Shown: positions 8,725 through 18,026, numbered from the stretch's first letter. The stretch: 43,593 nt of DNA from Verrucomicrobiales bacterium (GCA_947460575.1 CANHIJ010000020.1:1-43593), one strand, 5' to 3'. Program-made: numbers and translations. Notes: a model not told the origin generated them from the letters alone.

Positions 8725-9633
8725 ATGAATTCGACGCTAAAAAGTTTTCTCTGGATCGCGGTAGCGGCCGTGACCCTGGTGGCCGGTTTGCGCTTCCAAA
8801 AAGACCGCGAAATCGCGGAGCGCCAAAAAGATCTCGACTCCGCGCTGGCCCGCGCCGCGGAGTTGGGGCGCGAGACATCCATGGTCCGGGCGAAGCTGGA
8901 ATTGGCCCAGGCGCAGAGCACGGCCGGAGCGGATTTCGAGGCCAAGCACAGCGCCAGCGTCGCCGCTAGCAATGCGGCCCTGAAAAGAATTGACGAATTG
9001 GTGGCCAAGTGGCCCGCGCTGGAAGCGGACCGGGCCGCGGCGGTGGCCGCGGTGCGCAAGCAGGAAAGCACCCGAGCGCCCTACCGCCTGGCGATGAGCG
9101 ACGGCACCGCTTTGGAAAACTTTGTCTTTCGCAGCATGCCCGACGAAAATACCCTGTCGGTGGAGCACGCCAATGGCCTCGTCAAAATGAAGGCGGATTT
9201 GTTTCCTGCGGAATTGCGGGCTCGCCTGGGCGTGGGTTGGAAGCCGGAGCCGCCCACGAGTTTTAGGGTCGACAAAGACGGCAACCCGGTCCCCCAAAAA
9301 GGGGCGGTGGATCCGGAAAACCAATCGGCCGCGGAGGCGGTGTCCCAGGAGTTGGGCCTAGCCAAAGCGGACACCTCGACCATGGACGGCATCAGCAAGG
9401 CCCTAGCAGTGGTGGAAGCCCAACTGGTCAAGACCCAGGCCGCTTTTGAGGCCGAGCGCGCTAACATCCGCAAGCTGGAAATCTTCAAATCCAACCTCAC
9501 TGCGCCCGGCACCGGCAAGACCTACGCCGCGGCCAAAAAGGAAGCCTTTGCGCGCCTGGCGGATCTGGCGGGCCGCGTCCAGGCCCTCCGGGCGGAAAAG
9601 AACAATCTGCTCTACAAAATGAAGTCGCTTTGA
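8725..9633 (+). CDS. Membrane-anchored coiled-coil protein, unknown function
   Basis: The 302-residue protein starts with a single N-terminal membrane anchor (LWIAVAAVTLVAGL, about 9-22). A coiled-coil region covers about 25-125. A compact middle segment (about 128-175) reads LAMSDGTALENFVFRSMPD, then VEHANGLVKMKADLFPAEL; this resembles a short 'xLxDGTxxxNxxV...HxxGxxKxxxxxLPxEL' motif that I associate with verrucomicrobial hypothetical proteins. A second coiled coil (about 205-300) follows. The lipoprotein upstream has the same general architecture, so the two may form an envelope complex. I do not recognise a named family. Confidence 0.65.
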   Translation: MNSTLKSFLWIAVAAVTLVAGLRFQKDREIAERQKDLDSALARAAELGRETSMVRAKLELAQAQSTAGADFEAKHSASVAASNAALKRIDELVAKWPALEADRAAAVAAVRKQESTRAPYRLAMSDGTALENFVFRSMPDENTLSVEHANGLVKMKADLFPAELRARLGVGWKPEPPTSFRVDKDGNPVPQKGAVDPENQSAAEAVSQELGLAKADTSTMDGISKALAVVEAQLVKTQAAFEAERANIRKLEIFKSNLTAPGTGKTYAAAKKEAFARLADLAGRVQALRAEKNNLLYKMKSL

Positions 9634-9712
9634 GCGGCTTTCTGGAGCGGACCCAGGGCGATGGCCTGGGAGGGTGATAGGCAGGCGCGGCCCCGCGGGG
9701 CTGGAAAGGGCC

Positions 9713-9735
9713 GCCTCGGGCGAGGCATCTTTTTT
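9713..9735 (+). terminator. Intrinsic terminator after the coiled-coil pair
   Basis: GCCTC (9713-9717) and GAGGC (9722-9726) form a 5-bp stem with a GGGC loop, followed by ATCTTTTTT. It lies 80 bases after the stop codon and just before the convergent transsulfuration gene. Confidence 0.65.
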
Positions 9736-9756
9736 CCTTCGGGTTTGGAGGCTTGG

Positions 9757-11274
9757 TCAGGGGGCGGGGGCCGCCGGGAGGGCGCTTTGGAATCGGCGGA
9801 TCAATTCTTCGGTTGGTTCCAGCCCCGCGGAGACCCGCAGGAGGTGGCGCGGCACCCCGCAGGAAGCGGCCCAGTCCAATTCTTGATAGTGTGCGAGGAG
9901 GGTGTAGGGGCAGCACAGGGAAAAATTCGTACCCAAACTCGGGCCCTTGCTGAGGCGCAGTTGGTCATAGCAGGCGGCGGCGGCGGCTTCGTCCCGCAGC
10001 AGAAAGGAGAAGAGGCAGCCTCGCCCCCCGCCGGGCCGCGCCATGCGCCCAAAGGCCGCGGGGCTGGCGGGGTACCACACCTGCTGCACCGCCGGGTGGC
10101 CGCGCAGGAATTCAGTCAAGGCTTCGGCGTTGGCGTTCATGCGGCGCACCCGCTCGGGGAAGTCCCGGGAATTGCGCTCCAGGACCACGGCGTCCTCCGC
10201 CCACAAGAGGTCGTGCTGCGCCTGCTCGGCTTCCAACTGGGCGCGGAAGCGGGCGTGCCAGGGCGAACGGGGATTGACCGTGAGGGCTCCGGCGATGACG
10301 TCGCCCGCGCCGGAGCAGGCTTTGGTGAGGCTGGTGGTGACGAGGTCGGCTACGGCTAGGGCGTCGATATTGACCGCGGTGGCCACGGTGTCGTCGAGCA
10401 CGAGGGGCACGGCGGCGGCGCGCAGTTGGCCGGCGAGGGCATCGAGCGGCACGCAGCTGAGCAGGGGATTGCTCGGGACCTCCGCAAAGACCGCGGCCAA
10501 AGAACCGGCGGCGGCGAGGGCGGCGGTTTTTTCGAGGGCGGCGGCGTCGGCGAGGGGAAAGAAGACCGCGCCGCTGCCGAATTCCTGCTGCACCCGGAGG
10601 ACGTCCACGTAGGGGAAATCCAGCTGCGCCGTGGGCAGCCCGGGGCGCAAATCCGTGACTAGGCGGTGAGCTAGGGCCATGGCGTTCATGCCCGAGGGGA
10701 AGAGAAAGACGTCGCCGGGGTCTACGCCGCTGAGGGCGGCGAGGCGGGCCCGCAGGGTTTGTTTGGCGGCGGCGCCGACGCGCTCCAGTTCGACGGCGTC
10801 GCCGAAATCGCTGGCGAGCGCGCGGGCCGCGAGGCGGCTGCTCACGACGGCGCCGCAATAGCGCCAATAGGCGCGGGCCGCGGGGCGGGCGCTTTCGGGG
10901 AAGAGGAGGGCGTGGAGTTGGCCGATGCCGCAGGGCACCACGCGGGCGGGCGAGCCCGACTTTTCCCGAATATAGTCGGCGCCGCGCTGGGCGGAGAGGC
11001 GGGAAGGGAGCACCAGGGAGCCCTCGCCGGGAGCGGCCCAGCGGCGCGCGGCTTCCGCGAAGAGCTGGACCACGAGCGGGTGCACAAAGAAGCGCGGATA
11101 ACCGGCCTTTAGGGCAGCGGCGATGCGGGGGTGTTCCTCTTCGTAGTCGATCACATCTTGCCAGAGGGGCAGGGCCACGGAGACGGCGTGCTGGGTGGGC
11201 GGCAGGGGCAGGCCCAGGTCATGCGCCTCCCAGGCGGGCTCGGTGGACAGTTGGCGCGGGGCGGGGTCGCTCAT
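9757..11274 (-). CDS. PLP-dependent cystathionine gamma-synthase-like enzyme
   Basis: The 505-residue protein (from the ATG at 11274) belongs to the Cys/Met metabolism PLP family. The internal aldimine lysine is K318 in TTSLTKACSGAGDVIAGAL, and PLP-contacting residues are visible in FPSGMNAM and LVLDDTVAT. It is about 100 residues longer than bacterial MetB; the extra N-terminal part and the loop sequence resemble the fungal Str2-type cystathionine gamma-synthases. Expected reaction: an O-acylhomoserine plus cysteine gives cystathionine. It lies downstream of a PatB/MalY-type beta-lyase that would carry out the next step. The frame is open to 11313, but the extra 13 codons (MKGGPPAGYGSPT) look non-coding. 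Other gamma-elimination or replacement reactions of this family cannot be excluded. Confidence 0.82.
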   Translation of the reverse strand: MSDPAPRQLSTEPAWEAHDLGLPLPPTQHAVSVALPLWQDVIDYEEEHPRIAAALKAGYPRFFVHPLVVQLFAEAARRWAAPGEGSLVLPSRLSAQRGADYIREKSGSPARVVPCGIGQLHALLFPESARPAARAYWRYCGAVVSSRLAARALASDFGDAVELERVGAAAKQTLRARLAALSGVDPGDVFLFPSGMNAMALAHRLVTDLRPGLPTAQLDFPYVDVLRVQQEFGSGAVFFPLADAAALEKTAALAAAGSLAAVFAEVPSNPLLSCVPLDALAGQLRAAAVPLVLDDTVATAVNIDALAVADLVTTSLTKACSGAGDVIAGALTVNPRSPWHARFRAQLEAEQAQHDLLWAEDAVVLERNSRDFPERVRRMNANAEALTEFLRGHPAVQQVWYPASPAAFGRMARPGGGRGCLFSFLLRDEAAAAACYDQLRLSKGPSLGTNFSLCCPYTLLAHYQELDWAASCGVPRHLLRVSAGLEPTEELIRRFQSALPAAPAP

Positions 11275-11322
11275 GGTCGGGGAGCCATAACCAGCGGGCG
11301 GCCCGCCTTTCAAGGCCCCAAT

Positions 11323-11706
11323 TCACTTCCAGAGCAGCAGCACGTAGGCCAACTTGGAAAGCAGGTGCAGGCCCTGGTCCTGGTGAAAATTCGTCCACTT
11401 CTCGCACTTGGCGAAATCGATCGCCCAGTGCAGGACAAACTCCGCGAAACCCAAGGCGGCGCTGCCGGTGATGAGCCAGACCGCCCCCGCGTGGACCAGG
11501 GAGTGCGCTGAAAGGCAGTAGACCCAGATGTTAGGGGGAACGTCGGCCCCATACTCCAGGGGCTTGATGTGGCGGTTTTTGCGGATGGCGAGAAACTTGC
11601 CCTGGAGAGGGTAGTCCGCTAGGGCGTGGCCGATCACCAGGGCAAACAATAGCGCCCAAGGACCCATGGATTCCGGGTGGGGAGCGGTTTGCAGGAGAAG
11701 CGCCAT
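11323..11706 (-). CDS. DUF3307 family membrane protein
   Basis: The 127-residue protein has three or four membrane segments. The signature HALADYPLQGKFLA (near 27-40) and a later acidic/His motif (LHWAIDFAKCEKW) match DUF3307, a family of small integral membrane proteins of unknown function. It lies between two transsulfuration genes on the same strand, 110 bases after one and 48 bases before the other. Co-transcription is likely, but a link to methionine metabolism is only contextual. The leader is pyrimidine-rich. Confidence 0.8.
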   Translation of the reverse strand: MALLLQTAPHPESMGPWALLFALVIGHALADYPLQGKFLAIRKNRHIKPLEYGADVPPNIWVYCLSAHSLVHAGAVWLITGSAALGFAEFVLHWAIDFAKCEKWTNFHQDQGLHLLSKLAYVLLLWK

Positions 11707-11816
11707 GCGAGCGGGGACTGAGAGTCAACCATTCACAGCGCGTTCCTCTCGTAAAGGAGATAAAATGGGCGCCGCAGCGGCTTGCCCAGCAGGGCGGATC
11801 GGGTTGAAAATAGTCG

Positions 11817-12983
11817 TTAGGGGGTAGCGGCGGCGGCTTGGAGGAAGCGGCGCACGCCTTCTTCGAGGACGGAGCGGGGGCAGCCGAAGTTGAGCCGCAG
11901 GAAGCCGGGGGCGCCGAAGTCCGCCCCGTTGGAGAGGCCGAGGCCGTGTTTTTCAAAGTGGGCCGCGGGATGCGCGAGGCCGAGGGCGCGCACGTCGAGC
12001 CAAGCGAGATAGGTGGCCTCCACCGGGGCCATGGCGACTTGGGGGCAGTATTTGGCGAGCTGGGCGGCGAGGAAGTCGCGGTTGCCCCGCAGGTAGCGGC
12101 AGAGGGCGAGTCGCCAAGCTTCGCCGTGGCGGTAGGCGGCCTCAGTGGCGGCGAATCCCAGGGGGTTGGTTTCCGCCACCAGGCCGTTTTTGGCGGCTTG
12201 GAATTTCCGGCGCATTTCTGGATCCGGGATGATGGCGAAGGAGAGGCCCAGGCCGGGCACGTTGTAGGTTTTGCTCGCGGCCATGAGCACGATGAGGCGG
12301 TCGCGGATGGGGCCCGTGAGGGCGAGGCCGGTGGTGAAGGGGGCGCGCTCCGGGTCGAGCAGGAGGTCGCCGTGGATTTCGTCCGAGCAGAGCGCTAGGT
12401 GGTGCCGGACGCAGAAGTCGGCGAGGCCCTCTAACTCCGCGCGGGTCCAGACCCGGCCCACCGGATTGTGCGGGCTGCAGAGCATAACCAAGCGGGTTCT
12501 CGGCGTTAGGGCGGCCTCCATGGCCGCAAAATCGAAGGTGCTGCGCCCGCCTTCTAACATGAGGGGAACCGCCACCAGGCCGCGGCCGACATCTTTGGGG
12601 ACGTGGAGAAAGGGAGGGTAGACGGGCGTGAAGGTCATGACCTCGTCGCCCGGGACGCCGCAGGAGGCCGCGGCCATGGCGAGTCCGGGGATCATCCCCG
12701 GCAGCCACACGATCCAGGAGGGATCCGCGGTCACGCCGTGGGTTTTTTCAAGATAGGCGAGGACTGCCTCGGCGGGTCCGGGGGTGGCGCGGGTGTAGCC
12801 GAAGATGGGGTGGGCGAGGCGCTGCTGCATGGCTTCGAGCACCGCGGGGCAGACCGCAAAGTCCATGTCCGCGACCCACATGGGCAGGATATCCCGACCG
12901 GCGTAGCGGTCCCACTTGAGGCTGCCGGTTCCCCGGCGGTCGATTATGTGATCAAAATCAGGCTCCTGGGCGATGGCGGTCAT
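11817..12983 (-). CDS. patB: PatB/MalY-type PLP-dependent C-S beta-lyase
   Basis: The 388-residue protein is a fold-type I aminotransferase-like enzyme. The opening IIDRRGTGSLKWDRY and LPMWVADMDF (33-42) are diagnostic of the MalY/PatB group, and the PLP lysine is K238 in AASKTYNVPGLGLS. Members cleave cystathionine to homocysteine, ammonia and pyruvate. With the gamma-synthase-like gene downstream, this completes transsulfuration toward methionine. It is one of the few genes here with a good Shine-Dalgarno sequence (GGAGGG, 3-4 bases before the ATG). MalY in E. coli also represses maltose genes; nothing here suggests that side role. Confidence 0.9.
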   Translation of the reverse strand: MTAIAQEPDFDHIIDRRGTGSLKWDRYAGRDILPMWVADMDFAVCPAVLEAMQQRLAHPIFGYTRATPGPAEAVLAYLEKTHGVTADPSWIVWLPGMIPGLAMAAASCGVPGDEVMTFTPVYPPFLHVPKDVGRGLVAVPLMLEGGRSTFDFAAMEAALTPRTRLVMLCSPHNPVGRVWTRAELEGLADFCVRHHLALCSDEIHGDLLLDPERAPFTTGLALTGPIRDRLIVLMAASKTYNVPGLGLSFAIIPDPEMRRKFQAAKNGLVAETNPLGFAATEAAYRHGEAWRLALCRYLRGNRDFLAAQLAKYCPQVAMAPVEATYLAWLDVRALGLAHPAAHFEKHGLGLSNGADFGAPGFLRLNFGCPRSVLEEGVRRFLQAAAATP

Positions 12984-13033
12984 GGCCCTCCAGCCAACCC
13001 GGTTTTTCGGGGGATGCCATCGGAATTCTGCGT

Positions 13034-14344
13034 TCAGAGGGTGCCGCGTTGTTTGATGCCGAGGTAGAGGTTTCCCAAGGCGAGGGGCAGGGCGGCGGCG
13101 GGCGCATCGACCGTTAGGATGCCGCTGCGGTGGAGTTTTTCGAGGAGTTGGCGGCGCTCTTCGAGGTACTGTTGGACCGCGGCGAAGCGCAGGGCGGAGG
13201 CGAGGTCGGTGACGGGAGCGGTTTCCAGGGCGGCGACTTCGGCTTCGCGCAAGCTGGCGACGACCACGAGGTGGCGGCGGCGCATTTCGGCTAGGGGGGC
13301 GGCGAATTGGCTTTCGTCTTCGCTGCGCAAATTGGTCGCTAGGATCACCAGGGCGCGGCGCGGCCAGCGGGCGAGGAGGGATTCGGCGGCTTCGCTGAAA
13401 TCTCCGGGGGCGCTGCTCGGTTGGTAATTATAGAGGTGGTCCAGGATGGTGGGCATGGCGTGGGGGCCTTTGACCGGGGGCAGCCAGCGCGGGGGATCGC
13501 TGCCGAAGGACAGGGCGCCCACCGCGTCGCCTTGCCGCAGGGCGATGAAGCTGAGGAGCAGCAAGGCGTTGAGGCTGTGGTCGAATTGGGTGAGGTCGCC
13601 ATCGACGGCGCGGAGGCGGCGGCCGCAGTCGATGAGCAGGATCACGGTTTGGTTGCGCTGCTCCTGGTATTCGCGGCTGACCAGGCTGAGGCGACGCGCC
13701 GTGGCCTTCCAGTCGATCTGCCCTAGCGCATCGCCGTCTTGGTAGTCGCGCAGCTGGCGGAATTCGCGGCTTGGCCCGGCGCGCTGGGGTTGCCGCAGGC
13801 CCTGCGGGGTGCGCTGGTTGAGCAGCGAGAGCAGGGCCAGGCGGATTACCGGCTGGTAGTTAGGGTAAACCTTGGTTTCGGCGGGGGCCCCCGCGGCGTA
13901 GCGGCGGCACCACAGGCCCAGCCGCGAGCGCTCCTCCAGCTGCACCAGGCCACAGGTGGCCGGGCCGCGGGCTACGGGATGGAGGCGCACCGATAAAGTA
14001 AGGAAGCCTTTCGCAGGCACCGCGCCGGACCAGGGGAAATCGCGGCACGCCAAGCCCGCGGGCAAGGTGTCCCAAGCCCGCAGGCGGGCCGCGGCGGCCC
14101 CACTGTGACATAAAGTTAGGCTGATTTCGCGCTCTACTCCTAGCGCCAAGCGGTCGGGGAGGGCGCGGTGGGCGGTGAGGCGGGGGCTGCGGCGGAGATT
14201 GAGGGCGTCGGCTAGAGCTAGAGTGGCCAGGAGGGCGCCGCCCGCGATCCAGCCGTCCTGTCCAGCGGGCCAGAAGCTCGCGGCCACGCCGAGCAGCAGC
14301 CAGGCGCTGAGGGCCTGGAGCAGGGCGCGGTGGGGAAGGAGCAT
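13034..14344 (-). CDS. DUF58 domain protein, partner of MoxR
   Basis: The 436-residue protein has two N-terminal membrane helices (about 10-45), an extracytoplasmic beta-rich part, and a C-terminal DUF58/vWA-like domain with REFRQLRDYQDGDALGQIDW and the metal-site-like VILLIDCGRRL. DUF58 proteins almost always accompany MoxR AAA+ ATPases and are thought to be their substrates or adaptors. The start is 11 bases after the MoxR stop. The frame stays open upstream to 14644, but that part overlaps moxR and is Arg/Pro-rich noise. Confidence 0.88.
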   Translation of the reverse strand: MLLPHRALLQALSAWLLLGVAASFWPAGQDGWIAGGALLATLALADALNLRRSPRLTAHRALPDRLALGVEREISLTLCHSGAAAARLRAWDTLPAGLACRDFPWSGAVPAKGFLTLSVRLHPVARGPATCGLVQLEERSRLGLWCRRYAAGAPAETKVYPNYQPVIRLALLSLLNQRTPQGLRQPQRAGPSREFRQLRDYQDGDALGQIDWKATARRLSLVSREYQEQRNQTVILLIDCGRRLRAVDGDLTQFDHSLNALLLLSFIALRQGDAVGALSFGSDPPRWLPPVKGPHAMPTILDHLYNYQPSSAPGDFSEAAESLLARWPRRALVILATNLRSEDESQFAAPLAEMRRRHLVVVASLREAEVAALETAPVTDLASALRFAAVQQYLEERRQLLEKLHRSGILTVDAPAAALPLALGNLYLGIKQRGTL

Positions 14345-14355
14345 GGGAGGGATTG

Positions 14356-15366
14356 CTAGCGCGGAGCGGGGGTGCTGCGGAGCAGTTCGGCGAGGCAGTC
14401 GTCGACCTGTTGGCCGCCGATGGCCAGCTCTGGGCTGAGGGCGACGCGGTGGCGCAGCACTGGCAGGGCCGCGGCTTTGATGTCGTCGGGGGTGACATAG
14501 GCGCGGCCTTCGAGGAGGGCGAAAGCTTTGGCGACCTTGACGAGGGCGATGGCTCCGCGGGTGCCGGCGCCGAGCGCTAGGCTTGGGCTGCTCCGGGTGG
14601 CCCGCACCAGGCGCACCGCGTAGGAGATCACTTCGGGGACGCAAGTCACCGCGGCGGCGAGGGCTTGGAGGTCGAGGATATCCTGCGCGGAGGCGAAGGG
14701 CGCCAGGTGGCTCGGGCTGAGGCCGTCGCCTCCGGTAGTGCTGCCGACGACGATGGCTTCCTCGTGGTCGGAGGAGGGGTAGTCGACGAGGACCTTCATG
14801 AGGAAGCGGTCAAGCTGGGCCTCGGGCAGGGCGTAGGTGCCTTCTTGTTCGATAGGGTTTTGGGTGGCTAGGGCCATGAAGGGCGGCGCGAGGGGGAGGG
14901 TCTGACCGTCGAGGGTGACCTGGTTTTCCTGCATCACTTCTAACAAAGCGGCCTGGGTTTTGGCGGGGGCGCGATTGATTTCGTCGGCGAGGAGGAGGTT
15001 GCAGAAAATGGGGCCGCGCTTGAGGCGGAATTCTTGGCGGCCGAGGTCGTAGAGGCTGTGGCCGGTGACGTCGCTGGGCATGAGGTCGGGGGTGAACTGG
15101 ATGCGGCGGAAGAGCCCGCCGAAGGTGGCGGCGAGGGCGAGGACGAGGTGGGTTTTGCCGAGGCCGGGCTTGCCCTCAAGGAGGATGTGGCCGCCGGCGA
15201 TAAAGGCCACTAACACCTGGTCGACCACTTCGGCTTGGCCGAGTACGACCGCGCCCACCGCGCGGCGCATGTCGCGGAGCAGGGCCACGGATTGGAGGAA
15301 GGCGGGAAGTTCTGCGGGGGCGGCTTCCGGGAGCGGAGGCGGGAGGGGAGGAGAGAAATCGTCCAT
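14356..15366 (-). CDS. moxR: MoxR-family AAA+ ATPase
   Basis: The 336-residue protein has Walker A GKPGLGKT (65-72), Walker [10 protein letters not shown] (124-132), sensor 1 in [16 protein letters not shown] and a C-terminal lid domain with sensor 2. MoxR ATPases act as chaperones that mature or remodel membrane-linked complexes, usually through vWA/DUF58 partners. Its place between the DUF4129/DUF4350 fusion and DUF58 is the conserved arrangement of one MoxR subfamily. The substrate is unknown. The N-terminal 20 residues are Pro/Ala-rich. Confidence 0.93.
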   Translation of the reverse strand: MDDFSPPLPPPLPEAAPAELPAFLQSVALLRDMRRAVGAVVLGQAEVVDQVLVAFIAGGHILLEGKPGLGKTHLVLALAATFGGLFRRIQFTPDLMPSDVTGHSLYDLGRQEFRLKRGPIFCNLLLADEINRAPAKTQAALLEVMQENQVTLDGQTLPLAPPFMALATQNPIEQEGTYALPEAQLDRFLMKVLVDYPSSDHEEAIVVGSTTGGDGLSPSHLAPFASAQDILDLQALAAAVTCVPEVISYAVRLVRATRSSPSLALGAGTRGAIALVKVAKAFALLEGRAYVTPDDIKAAALPVLRHRVALSPELAIGGQQVDDCLAELLRSTPAPR

Positions 15367-15407
15367 GGGAGAGGTTGAGAAAAAGGGCAGTTAGAGCGGA
15401 GGCGGGG

Positions 15408-18026
15408 TCAGGGAGGGGTGAGGGCGCGGAGGAGGGTTTGGAGGTCGGCTAGTTGGCGCGTGAGGAGGGGAGCGTCGCGGGCGGCCGGGCCGATGAGGGC
15501 GCGCTCCACGCGGTTTTGCGGGAGTTGCGAGCGCTCGGCTAGGAGGGAGAGGAAAGCGGGTTCGCCGGGGCGCAGGGAGCGGTGGCGGGCGGCGGCGAGG
15601 ACGGCGCGGCGGGAAGGGGCTAAGAGGTCGTCGCCGAGGCGGTGATGCCACAAAAAAGCCCCGACTTCGTGGAGGTGGGTGGCAAAGCGGCGCTCTTCTC
15701 GGTGGGGTGGGATTTGGATGGGGCCGAAGCGGGGCAGAGCCCGCCAGAGCCAGGCTAGCAGGAGCAGGGCCGCTCCGAGCAAAACGGGCCAGGCGTGGGT
15801 TTTGAGCAAATCCCACAAGCTGACGCGGCCCGCTTGGAGGAAGGCGACGGCGTCAGGTTGGCCCTGCGCGACCAGCGCGAGGAGGAGGGCGGCGTGGTCG
15901 GCCTGGCCGATCCAGCGATTGCGCAGCGGGTGGGCGTCGCTGAGGACGGTGACTCGACCGCGGCCCCAGGGCAGGGTGAGGAGGGCGGCCTGGGCGGCGG
16001 ATCCGGCGAGGATGGCGGGGGCACGTTTGGCGCCGCGGCTGTCCAGGCGCAGGGAGTCTTGGAGCTCGAGCCGATAGGTTTCCTCCGCGACTAGGGCCTG
16101 GTTAGAGGGGGCGGGCTGGGGCCGGCGGGAGAGCGTTAGTCCGAGTTGGGTCAGGATGGGATGGGACTCGGGGCGCTCGGGGGCGGCGGCGGCCTCGTCG
16201 GCGAAATCGTTTAAAGTGGAAGCGCCGCCCGCGGCCAGATAGAGGAGGTGGCCGCCGCGCTTGGTCCAGTCGAGCGCGAGGCGGGCCTCGGCCTGGGAGG
16301 GGATGGCCTCGGAGGGCGCCACCAGGACGGTATCTGGGGAGGGGAGGTGGGTCCATCCGCGTTGCTCTAAGACAGTTAGGCCCTGGGCTTGAAGCAAGCG
16401 GCTGGCGGCTAGCCAGGGATGGTGTTGGGCCGCGCCGCGATAGCCGATCGTGCGCTCGGTTTCCTTCCACTGGCCATCGCAGGCGCTTGTGGCCAAGGCG
16501 GCGGCGAGGGCGAGGACGAGGGCGGAGGGATGGGCTTTGGAAAGCCGGGGAGGCACGGGGCGAGCCGCGAAGGGCCAGGCTTGGCAGAGGGCGAGGAGGG
16601 CGGCCGAGGCGGGAGGGGCTTGGCCGTAAGCGGTGTTCAACCAGGCGGCGGTGAGTTCGCGGAAAAAGGGATAGGCGGCGGGGTCAGAGAGGGCAGCGGC
16701 GCGGGCCAGGCAATCGCCTTCGGTGTCGCTGGCGCGGAGACTTCCGCCGGGTTGCTGGCCGAGCCAGGCGAGGGCGGCGCGGTAGAGCAGGCGCACCGCG
16801 GCGGCGGGGTCGCCCTGCTCGCAGAGGGCGGTGGCGGCGGCGGGGACGTCGGATGGCAGCGATTCCGGGGCGACCTCCAAGCCCAGCACGGTGGGCGGAC
16901 CTGGGGGGGGAGCGGCGGCGGAGCGGCCGGGGCGTTTTAGTTGATATAAGCGCCAGGATAGGATGGCTAGTAAAATGGCTGCTAGGGACAATGCAAGGGC
17001 GGCGCCGTAGTGCGCGAGGAAGTGGCGGATGGCATCGCCGAGGGGGCTGCGGGGCGAGTTGGACTGCGTTGGCGGAGCAGGGCGAGGCGCTTCGCGGGGC
17101 TCCCACTGGCGGATTTTTTCCACTCGAGGGGTGAAGTCGGGGTGGGCGAGGATTTCCTGAATTTGCTGGGCGGCGGCCTGTTTGGCGTCGGACTGGGCGG
17201 GCAGAGGGCTAGGGGCGCCCAGGCCGAGAAGTAGGGCGAGAAGCAGGAGGGGCGGCGGACCGGAGCGGCGGGCGCGAAGGCGTTGGCCGAGTTGGCGGAA
17301 AGCCAGTTCCACGTCCCAGCCTTCGAGGTGGGTGCGGCTGTTGAGATAAAGCCCAAAGCCCCCGCCGACATAGAAGGGTTCGAGCAGGAATACGGCGGCG
17401 AGATAGCAAGCGGCCACGCTCCACTGCAGGGCCAGGGGGGGCTCGATGCCCTCGGTGAGGCTGGTGCTGGCTTGGGAGAGCCAGTCGAGGGTTTCCGTGG
17501 GGAGGAATTCGCGGAGGCCGAACCAGAGTCCTAGCACCGCGGCCATTTCGAGGAGGAGAAAGAGTTGCATGAAGCCGCTCGCGGCGGCGCCGCCGTGTTG
17601 GCGGAGGACCTGTTGGCGTGCTTGATCGGCGTTTCCCGGGAGGTGCTCCAGCACGGTCACGGGCAGGGTGAAGCTGCGGCTAGAGTTAAGCCGGTCGCCC
17701 AGAAGGGCTTTGAGGGCCGAGCGCCGCAGCAGGGCGGGCCAGGCTTGGGTTTGCTCGCGCAGCGAGGGCGGGGCGCCGAAGAGGGCCCGGCTCAGGTAGA
17801 AAAGGATGGCGCGGTCTTGGAGTGGCTTGAGCCACCAAGCGAGGAACACCGCGAGGCTGGGGTTTTCGGGAAATAATGCTAGGAGGAGGCCCCAGAGCGG
17901 TAACAGGAAGACCAGGCTAGCCCGGTAGATCCCGGCGGCGTGGCGCCGCACCAAGGCTAGGCCGAGGTCGATGGCCTCGGGGTGCGAGCGCGGCCGCAGC
18001 ACCGCGGAGATAGCTTCAAGTTTCAT
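15408..18026 (-). CDS. Fused DUF4129 + DUF4350 membrane protein
   Basis: The 872-residue protein appears to join two proteins that are separate genes in most MoxR clusters. Residues 1-490 carry several N-terminal membrane helices (LVFLLPLWGLLLALFP and others), the segment FYVGGGFGLYLNSRTHLEGW, a later single helix (LALSLAAILLAILSW), and a DUF4129-like end (SDTEGDCLARAAALSD...AWLNTAYGQAP). Residues 491-872 begin with a signal-peptide-like run (ALVLALAAALATSAC) and DUF4350 wording (TIGYRGAAQHHPWLAASRLL), followed by a helix (WPVLLGAALLLLAWLW) and a cytoplasmic tail. There is no stop between the halves. Codon 491 is a GTG (16556-16554) that could be an internal start. The ATG at 18026 overlaps the upstream gene by 11 bases and has a GGGGAGGGG Shine-Dalgarno-like tract. 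Confidence 0.82.
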   Translation of the reverse strand: MKLEAISAVLRPRSHPEAIDLGLALVRRHAAGIYRASLVFLLPLWGLLLALFPENPSLAVFLAWWLKPLQDRAILFYLSRALFGAPPSLREQTQAWPALLRRSALKALLGDRLNSSRSFTLPVTVLEHLPGNADQARQQVLRQHGGAAASGFMQLFLLLEMAAVLGLWFGLREFLPTETLDWLSQASTSLTEGIEPPLALQWSVAACYLAAVFLLEPFYVGGGFGLYLNSRTHLEGWDVELAFRQLGQRLRARRSGPPPLLLLALLLGLGAPSPLPAQSDAKQAAAQQIQEILAHPDFTPRVEKIRQWEPREAPRPAPPTQSNSPRSPLGDAIRHFLAHYGAALALSLAAILLAILSWRLYQLKRPGRSAAAPPPGPPTVLGLEVAPESLPSDVPAAATALCEQGDPAAAVRLLYRAALAWLGQQPGGSLRASDTEGDCLARAAALSDPAAYPFFRELTAAWLNTAYGQAPPASAALLALCQAWPFAARPVPPRLSKAHPSALVLALAAALATSACDGQWKETERTIGYRGAAQHHPWLAASRLLQAQGLTVLEQRGWTHLPSPDTVLVAPSEAIPSQAEARLALDWTKRGGHLLYLAAGGASTLNDFADEAAAAPERPESHPILTQLGLTLSRRPQPAPSNQALVAEETYRLELQDSLRLDSRGAKRAPAILAGSAAQAALLTLPWGRGRVTVLSDAHPLRNRWIGQADHAALLLALVAQGQPDAVAFLQAGRVSLWDLLKTHAWPVLLGAALLLLAWLWRALPRFGPIQIPPHREERRFATHLHEVGAFLWHHRLGDDLLAPSRRAVLAAARHRSLRPGEPAFLSLLAERSQLPQNRVERALIGPAARDAPLLTRQLADLQTLLRALTPP

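Noticed and set aside
14342..14644. Extended N-terminus of DUF58 reaching to 14644
   Set aside because: The added 100 residues overlap moxR and are Arg/Pro/His-rich; the ATG at 14344 leads straight into the first membrane helix.
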